In this document: one piece after another, positions 58,220 to 64,000 of the stretch
How the letters are laid out: every line of letters begins with the position of its first letter
Numbering within the stretch: position 1 is the first letter of the stretch
Source of the DNA: Vibrio methylphosphonaticus
GTDB lineage: Bacteria > Pseudomonadota > Gammaproteobacteria > Enterobacterales > Vibrionaceae
Reading direction: 5' to 3'
Length of the DNA: 64,000 nucleotides
Assembly: GCF_023634655.1 (NCBI RefSeq)
Contig: NZ_JAMKMS010000012.1
Coordinates: 62,001 to 126,000, forward strand
Notes under the pieces: generated by a model
The model's input: the letters and a program-made list of their open reading frames with translations, nothing else
Database searches by the model: none
Told to the model about the DNA's origin: nothing
Program-made: the position numbers and the translations under genes

Positions 58220-58840
58220 ATGACCAAAAAAACGCCAGTAGAGTATCCGCCTTTTGAATATCCGCACGGTTATAGCATGGTTGCAGGGGTGGATGAGGTT
58301 GGGCGCGGACCACTCGTTGGGGACGTTGTGACAGCCGCGGTCATTTTAGATCCTAATAACCCGATATCGGGGCTGGCTGACTCCAAAAAGCTGTCAGAAA
58401 AAAAGCGTTTAGCGCTCTACCCAGAAATTAAAGAAAAAGCGTTGGCATGGGCGGTTGGACGTTGTTCTCCAGAAGAGATAGATGAACTTAATATTCTTCA
58501 GGCGACGATGGTAGCAATGCAAAGAGCAGTCGCTGGGCTCCAGGTTAACCCTGACCTCGTGTTAATCGATGGTAATCGGACACCAAGTTTGCCAATGGAC
58601 TCACAAGCTGTGGTTAAAGGGGATTTGCGCGTCTCAGAAATTAGCGCGGCATCTATTATTGCCAAAGTGGTTCGAGACGCTGAAATGGATGAGCTAGACA
58701 AGCGTCATCCTCAATTTGGTTTTGCCAAACACAAAGGCTATCCGACAAAGGCACACTTCGATGCGATTGAACAACATGGCGTTATTGACGAGCACCGCAA
58801 AAGCTTTAAGCCAGTTAAGCGCGCATTGGGTATTGAATAA
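58220..58840 (+). CDS. rnhB: Ribonuclease HII
   Basis: RNase HII nicks DNA at single embedded ribonucleotides and removes RNA from RNA-DNA hybrids. The 206 residues show the type 2 active site: [19 protein letters not shown] with Asp25 and Glu26, the mid-protein [12 protein letters not shown] with the third acidic residue, and the later [27 protein letters not shown] segment. ATG 58220 has GAAG just upstream; a GTG at 58211 overlapping the lpxB stop is possible. The order lpxB-rnhB-dnaE is conserved. Confidence 0.95.
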   Translation: MTKKTPVEYPPFEYPHGYSMVAGVDEVGRGPLVGDVVTAAVILDPNNPISGLADSKKLSEKKRLALYPEIKEKALAWAVGRCSPEEIDELNILQATMVAMQRAVAGLQVNPDLVLIDGNRTPSLPMDSQAVVKGDLRVSEISAASIIAKVVRDAEMDELDKRHPQFGFAKHKGYPTKAHFDAIEQHGVIDEHRKSFKPVKRALGIE

Positions 58841-58886
58841 GTAATGATGACCATGAACCACACTATCGTGACAATTAGGATTTAGT

Positions 58887-61800
58887 ATGTCAGATCCCAA
58901 GTTTATACACCTGCGTGTACATAGTGATTTCTCTATGGTGGATGGCTTATCGAAAGTGCCGCCACTCGTTAAGAAAGTCGCTGAGATGAATATGCCCGCC
59001 ATGGCGCTTACCGACTTTACTAACTTGTGTGGCTTAGTGAAGTTTTACAGTAATGCTCATGGTTGCGGAATCAAGCCCATAATTGGTGCTGATTTTACGA
59101 TGCAGTCCGATGAGTTTGGCGATGAGCTGACGGGTATTACGGTTCTTGCTATCAATAACACCGGCTACAACAACCTGACACTATTGATTTCCAAAGCGTA
59201 TCTTCGTGGTCATGTACAACATCAGCCAGTCATCGACAAAGCATGGTTGCCCGAGTTATCAGAAGGCTTAATTGTACTTTCTGGCGGTAAAAACGGTGAA
59301 GTTGGAAGGGCACTATTAAAAGGTAATCGTGCGTTAGCGAACCAATGTCTGGAGTTTTATGAGACTCACTTTGCCGACCGATTTTATTTAGAGTTGCTGC
59401 GCACCGGTCGTGCTGACGAAGAGAGTTACTTGCACTTTGCCATTGAAATTGCTGAAGCGCGAGGCTTGCCGGTTGTTGCCACGAATGAAGTTGTTTTTGT
59501 TGAACCTGAACTGTTTGATGCTCATGAAATTCGTGTCGCGATTCATGACGGTTATACTATTGATGATCCGAAACGACCAAAGCGTTATAGCGCGCAGCAA
59601 TACCTTCGTTCTGAAGAAGAGATGTGTGAGCTGTTTGCTGATATTCCTGAGGCACTGCAAAACTCAGTAGAAATCGCAAAACGTTGTAACGTGACGGTTC
59701 GCCTAGATGAATATTTCTTGCCTGCGTTCCCAACCGAAGGGATGCTTGAAACCGACTTCTTAGTGAAAAAATCACAAGAAGGGCTAGAAGAGCGACTTGA
59801 ATTTCTATTTCCTGATGAAGAAGAGCGTGTTAAGCGTCGTCCAGAATATGACGAACGTTTACAAATAGAGCTCGATGTTGTCAATGAGATGGGTTTCCCA
59901 GGTTATTTCTTGATCGTAATGGAGTTTATCCAGTGGTCAAAAGATAATGATATCCCTGTTGGGCCTGGTCGAGGATCAGGTGCGGGTTCACTGGTTGCCT
60001 ACGCACTAAAAATTACCGACTTAGATCCGTTGGAATACGACTTACTGTTCGAACGATTTTTGAACCCTGAACGTGTCTCCATGCCCGATTTTGATATCGA
60101 TTTCTGTATGGATAAGCGCGATCAGGTTATCGACCATGTGGCCGAGATGTACGGTCGCGATGCGGTATCGCAAATTATCACCTTTGGTACCATGGCGGCA
60201 AAAGCGGTTATTCGTGATGTTGGACGCGTGTTAGGGCATCCCTTTGGATTTGTAGACCGAATTTCAAAATTGATTCCGCCTGATCCTGGAATGACACTTG
60301 AGAAAGCATTCAAAGCGGAACCCGCGCTGCCGCAATTATACGACGGCGACGAAGAAGTTCGCGATCTCATCGACATGTGCCGAATTCTTGAGGGCTGTAC
60401 TCGTAATGCGGGTAAGCATGCGGGTGGTGTTGTTATCTCGCCCACCACCATCACGGATTTTGCGCCTATTTATGCAGATGCGGAGGGGAACTTCCCAGTT
60501 ACCCAGTTCGACAAAAATGATGTGGAAACCGCAGGCTTAGTCAAGTTTGACTTCTTAGGGTTAAGAACACTCACGATCATTGACTGGGCGTTAGGCCTGA
60601 TTAATCCTCGTTTGGAAAAAGAAGGCAAAGATCCGGTTCGTATTGAGTCGATTCCTTTAGAAGATCCGGCGTCATTTAGGTTGCTCCAAAACTCTGAAAC
60701 CACCGCTGTTTTCCAGCTGGAATCGCGTGGTATGAAAGATCTGATTAAGCGACTTCAGCCTGACTGTTTTGAAGATATTATCGCGTTGGTTGCTCTGTTC
60801 CGTCCTGGTCCATTGCAATCAGGGATGGTGGATAACTTTATCGACCGTAAACATGGTCGTGAAGCGGTGTCATACCCAGATGAAAAATGGCAACATGAGT
60901 CGCTTAAAGAGACATTAGAGCCGACGTACGGCATTATCTTGTATCAAGAACAAGTTATGCAGATCGCCCAAATTCTAGCGGGATATACGCTAGGCGGCGC
61001 CGATATGCTTCGTCGTGCGATGGGTAAGAAAAAGCCAGAAGAGATGGCAAAGCAACGTACCATTTTTGAAGAAGGTGCGGTCGCGAATGGCGTTGATGGC
61101 GAACTCTCGATGAAGATCTTCGATCTGGTAGAGAAGTTTGCAGGTTACGGTTTTAACAAATCTCACTCTGCGGCCTATGCACTGGTGTCTTATCAGACGC
61201 TATGGCTGAAAACCCATTACCCTGCCGAGTTCATGGCGGCGGTAATGACTGCAGATATGGACAACACCGAAAAAGTGATTGGACTGGTGGACGAATGTCT
61301 ACGCATGAAGCTTAAGTTGTTGCCACCAGATATCAACTCAGGGCTGTATCGCTTTAATGTCGATGATGATGGTGCTATCGTCTACGGTATCGGCGCCATC
61401 AAAGGGGTAGGTGAAGGCCCAATTGAAGCCATTATTGATGCGCGAAACAAAGGTGGGCATTTCCGAGACTTATTCGATTTCTGTGCGCGACTTGACCTGA
61501 AAAAAGTGAACAAGCGTGTCATAGAAAAGCTGATTATGGCAGGAGCACTCGACCGATTAGGTCCTCATCGTGCTGCTTTGATGGCGTCACTAAATGATGC
61601 AGTGAAAGCAGCCAGCCAGCATCATCAGGCTGAAGCATTCGGCCAGTCGGATATGTTTGGGGTATTGACTGAAGCACCAGAAGAAGTTGAGCACAAATAC
61701 GTTCAGGTACCAGCATGGCCTGAAAAGGTGTGGTTAGAGGGAGAGCGAGAAACGCTCGGCCTTTATTTGACTGGCCATCCCATAAATGCGTATTTAAGGG

Positions 61801-62366
61801 AACTGAATAAATACACCAGTTGTCGACTAAATGAAGCAACGCCAACAAGACGAGATCAGTCGTTAACGCTTTCCGGCTTAGTTATTGCCGCGAGGGTGAT
61901 GACAACAAAGCGTGGTAATCGTATTGGCTTGATGACATTGGATGACCGTTCTGGGCGTATGGAAGTGATGTTGTTCTCAGATGCACTAGATAAATATGCT
62001 GAATTGCTCGAAAAAGACAAAATAGTGGTCGTTTCTGGACAGGTCAGCTTTGATGACTTCAATGGTGGGCTTAAAATGTCTGCCCGCGAAGTTTTAGACT
62101 TAGGAAGCGCGCGCGAGAAATTTACTCGTGGATTATCAATTTCCTTACTTGAAAAACAAATTGATGAGCGCTTTTACCAACGCTTTACTGATATTCTAGC
62201 GCCACATAAAGCTGGAACTGTGCCGGTTAATATTTATTACCAGCGAGAAGATGCGAGAGCAAAGCTTACGCTGGGTACAGAATGGCGTGTCACACCAAAC
62301 GACACGTTATTAGAAGAATTACAGCAGTTACTTGGTCAAGACCAGGTAGAACTCGAATTTAACTAA
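58887..62366 (+). CDS. dnaE: DNA polymerase III alpha subunit
   Basis: DnaE is the replicative C-family polymerase. The 1159 residues (1160 in E. coli) include an N-terminal PHP domain ([16 protein letters not shown]; several His and Asp), the palm with catalytic aspartates in MPDFDIDF and in [35 protein letters not shown] and the finger region [17 protein letters not shown], then a helix-hairpin-helix region and a C-terminal OB fold ([19 protein letters not shown]). The beta-clamp-binding segment QSDMFG sits near residue 920. It starts behind AGGAT, 46 bases after rnhB. Confidence 0.98.
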   Translation: MSDPKFIHLRVHSDFSMVDGLSKVPPLVKKVAEMNMPAMALTDFTNLCGLVKFYSNAHGCGIKPIIGADFTMQSDEFGDELTGITVLAINNTGYNNLTLLISKAYLRGHVQHQPVIDKAWLPELSEGLIVLSGGKNGEVGRALLKGNRALANQCLEFYETHFADRFYLELLRTGRADEESYLHFAIEIAEARGLPVVATNEVVFVEPELFDAHEIRVAIHDGYTIDDPKRPKRYSAQQYLRSEEEMCELFADIPEALQNSVEIAKRCNVTVRLDEYFLPAFPTEGMLETDFLVKKSQEGLEERLEFLFPDEEERVKRRPEYDERLQIELDVVNEMGFPGYFLIVMEFIQWSKDNDIPVGPGRGSGAGSLVAYALKITDLDPLEYDLLFERFLNPERVSMPDFDIDFCMDKRDQVIDHVAEMYGRDAVSQIITFGTMAAKAVIRDVGRVLGHPFGFVDRISKLIPPDPGMTLEKAFKAEPALPQLYDGDEEVRDLIDMCRILEGCTRNAGKHAGGVVISPTTITDFAPIYADAEGNFPVTQFDKNDVETAGLVKFDFLGLRTLTIIDWALGLINPRLEKEGKDPVRIESIPLEDPASFRLLQNSETTAVFQLESRGMKDLIKRLQPDCFEDIIALVALFRPGPLQSGMVDNFIDRKHGREAVSYPDEKWQHESLKETLEPTYGIILYQEQVMQIAQILAGYTLGGADMLRRAMGKKKPEEMAKQRTIFEEGAVANGVDGELSMKIFDLVEKFAGYGFNKSHSAAYALVSYQTLWLKTHYPAEFMAAVMTADMDNTEKVIGLVDECLRMKLKLLPPDINSGLYRFNVDDDGAIVYGIGAIKGVGEGPIEAIIDARNKGGHFRDLFDFCARLDLKKVNKRVIEKLIMAGALDRLGPHRAALMASLNDAVKAASQHHQAEAFGQSDMFGVLTEAPEEVEHKYVQVPAWPEKVWLEGERETLGLYLTGHPINAYLRELNKYTSCRLNEATPTRRDQSLTLSGLVIAARVMTTKRGNRIGLMTLDDRSGRMEVMLFSDALDKYAELLEKDKIVVVSGQVSFDDFNGGLKMSAREVLDLGSAREKFTRGLSISLLEKQIDERFYQRFTDILAPHKAGTVPVNIYYQREDARAKLTLGTEWRVTPNDTLLEELQQLLGQDQVELEFN

Positions 62367-62414
62367 TTGGGTCCTCAATATTATCTTGAGGGCTGAATCG
62401 AAAAGGATTCATTG

Positions 62415-63374
62415 ATGAGCTTGAACTTTCTTGAATTTGAAAAGCCAATTGCAGAACTAGAAGCTAAAATTGAAGCCTTGCGCGATGTATCTCGCCATGG
62501 TGGTGATAGTGCGATTGATTTAGACAAAGAAATCGAACAACTAGAGAAAAAAAGCCTAGAGCTTAAAAAGAAGATCTTTAGTGATTTAGGCGCTTGGCAA
62601 GTCGCACAATTGGCTCGTCACCCTCAGCGCCCTTATACGCTCGATTACATCGAGCACGTGTTTACTGAGTTCGATGAGCTAGCAGGTGATCGTGCTTTTG
62701 CTGACGATAAAGCGATCGTTGGTGGTATGGCGCGATTGGACGGTCGTCCAGTGATGATTATTGGTCATCAAAAGGGCCGTGAAACGAAAGAAAAAGTGAA
62801 GCGCAACTTTGGTATGCCAAAACCCGAAGGCTATCGTAAAGCATTGCGTTTAATGGAAACGGCAGAACGTTTCCAAATGCCTATCATTACGTTTATTGAT
62901 ACGGCTGGCGCGTACCCAGGTGTTGGCGCTGAAGAGCGCGGTCAATCAGAAGCAATCGCTAAGAACCTTAAAGTGATGTCAGGTCTGACAGTACCGGTTA
63001 TTTGTACGGTTGTTGGCGAAGGTGGTTCTGGTGGTGCACTGGCCATTGGTGTGGGTGATTACGTGAATATGCTTCAATACTCCACGTATTCGGTAATCTC
63101 GCCGGAAGGTTGTGCGTCTATTTTATGGCGTGATTCAGACAAAGCACCGCAAGCGGCTGAAGCGATGGGCCTAGTTGCCCCTCGTCTAAAAGAGCTGGAG
63201 CTGATTGATGATATCATTGAGGAGCCGTTGGGTGGCGCTCACCGTGATCCAATTAAGATGGCAGAAAATCTCAAGGCAACGCTAGTGCGTCAACTTGAAG
63301 ACCTGGACCAGCTGGATCATGAATCGTTGCTTGAGCGTCGTTATAAGCGTTTAATGAGTTACGGCTACTGTTAA
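62415..63374 (+). CDS. accA: Acetyl-CoA carboxylase carboxyltransferase subunit alpha
   Basis: AccA, with AccD, transfers carboxyl from biotin on AccB to acetyl-CoA, making malonyl-CoA. The 319 residues equal E. coli AccA. Visible are the N-terminal coiled region ([19 protein letters not shown]), [14 protein letters not shown], the crotonase-fold oxyanion motifs ([39 protein letters not shown]), and [15 protein letters not shown] 62415 has AAGGA seven bases upstream. It follows dnaE in the order seen in E. coli. Confidence 0.97.
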   Translation: MSLNFLEFEKPIAELEAKIEALRDVSRHGGDSAIDLDKEIEQLEKKSLELKKKIFSDLGAWQVAQLARHPQRPYTLDYIEHVFTEFDELAGDRAFADDKAIVGGMARLDGRPVMIIGHQKGRETKEKVKRNFGMPKPEGYRKALRLMETAERFQMPIITFIDTAGAYPGVGAEERGQSEAIAKNLKVMSGLTVPVICTVVGEGGSGGALAIGVGDYVNMLQYSTYSVISPEGCASILWRDSDKAPQAAEAMGLVAPRLKELELIDDIIEEPLGGAHRDPIKMAENLKATLVRQLEDLDQLDHESLLERRYKRLMSYGYC

Positions 63375-63391
63375 GCTCATCTCATTAGTAT

Positions 63392-63426
63392 AATAAAGCG
63401 AGCATAGGCTCGCTTTATTTGTTTTT
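63392..63426 (+). terminator. Terminator after accA
   Basis: AATAAAGCGAGC and GCTCGCTTTATT pair perfectly around ATAG, then TGTTTTTA. It lies 18 bases after the accA stop and just before tilS. Confidence 0.8.
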
Positions 63427-63436
63427 AGGATCCGCA

Positions 63437-64000
63437 ATGGCACTTTATCAGCAATTTTCAAACGCTCTATCTGCGTCATTAAACGACAAATCGAAGGTTA
63501 TCCTCGCGTTGAGCGGTGGCATGGACTCTCGGGTATTATTGCGACTGCTGTCTATCTATGCCAAGCAACACCCGAATCGACAATGTATTGCGGTTCATGT
63601 TCATCATGGGCTAAGTGCTTACGCTGAGCGGTGGCTAGAGGATTGCCAACGTTGGGCTGGAGAAGAGGGCATTAGGTTTGAAGCCGAGAGAGTACAGCTC
63701 AACCTTGGTGACAGGCAAAGTGTAGAAAAGGCTGCACGCGACGCGCGATATCACGCGTTAGAACAATATGTCGATGTTGGTGATGTTTTATTAACAGGAC
63801 AGCATTTAGATGATCAGGCTGAGACGTTTTTACTGGCGTTAAAGCGAGGGAGTGGGCCCAAGGGGCTGTCCTCAATGGCGGAGGATATGGCTTGGGGTAA
63901 AGGGCGTATTGTTCGCCCGCTCTTGATGGCATCTCAATCGGCTATCGCTTCTTACGCCGTACAAGAAAAGCTAGAGTGGGTTGAGGATGAAAGTAACGAG
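63437..64000 (+). CDS. tilS: tRNA(Ile)-lysidine synthetase TilS (N-terminal part)
   Basis: TilS adds lysine to cytidine 34 of tRNA-Ile(CAU) so it reads AUA instead of AUG. The frame opens at ATG 63437 behind TTAGGA and is still open at the window end (188 codons seen of roughly 430). The PP-loop ATP-binding motif SGGMDS is at residues 26-31, followed by AVHVHHGLS, EKAARDARYHALE and TGQHLDDQAETFLLALKRGSG, all family hallmarks. It follows accA, as in E. coli. The catalytic N-terminal domain is intact as far as visible. Confidence 0.95.
   Translation, partial: MALYQQFSNALSASLNDKSKVILALSGGMDSRVLLRLLSIYAKQHPNRQCIAVHVHHGLSAYAERWLEDCQRWAGEEGIRFEAERVQLNLGDRQSVEKAARDARYHALEQYVDVGDVLLTGQHLDDQAETFLLALKRGSGPKGLSSMAEDMAWGKGRIVRPLLMASQSAIASYAVQEKLEWVEDESNE

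Overview
The window is a stretch of a Vibrio chromosome. The evidence is the tmRNA tag ANDENYALAA, the gene orders smpB-ssrA, ratA-rnfH-bamE-recN-nadK-grpE-dnaK-dnaJ and rpsB-tsf-pyrH-frr-uppS-cdsA-dxr-rseP-bamA-skp-lpxD-fabZ-lpxA-lpxB-rnhB-dnaE-accA-tilS, and DUF3622 and YaeH family proteins. The species cannot be fixed from the sequence alone.

Layout: 1-4.1 kb holds the end of an unknown gene, ribB under an FMN riboswitch, a GNAT acetyltransferase, a threonine-aldolase-like PLP enzyme and psiE. 4.1-7.6 kb is the most island-like part: a single large lipoprotein alginate lyase (PL6 family) between psiE and ssrA, bounded by an intact ssrA 3' end plus terminator on one side and a degraded look-alike on the other. 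7.6-13.5 kb holds tmRNA and smpB, ratA-rnfH, bamE, recN (two LexA-type boxes), nadK and grpE (sigma-32-type promoter). 13.7-18.7 kb has a dicarboxylate/amino-acid symporter, then dnaK and dnaJ, separated by a heptamer tandem repeat framed by a perfect 13-bp inverted repeat. 18.7-22 kb is a minor pilin cluster (pilE facing away from overlapping fimT-pilW-pilX-pilV), probably serving type IV pilus assembly and DNA uptake.

22.4-39.5 kb is mixed metabolism: two AbgT-family transporters, S-formylglutathione hydrolase divergent from a LysR regulator, tadA, an unlisted 45-codon basic small gene, mltF, purL (PurR box), a DUF3622 protein, yebE, proS, trmO and yaeH. 39.6-43.3 kb has glnD and map, read away from rpsB. 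From 43.6 kb to the end everything is on the + strand: translation factors, isoprenoid and phospholipid precursors, envelope proteolysis, outer-membrane protein assembly, lipid A synthesis, RNase HII, DNA polymerase III alpha, acetyl-CoA carboxylase alpha and the start of tilS.

Most of the window is core genome. The parts worth a second look are the PL6/ssrA segment, the repeat element before dnaJ, the small basic gene at 26.7 kb, start-less open frames that look like gene remnants, and unusual leader structures before ribB, pyrH and frr. I did not see CRISPR arrays, insertion sequences with intact transposases, or a complete defence system.
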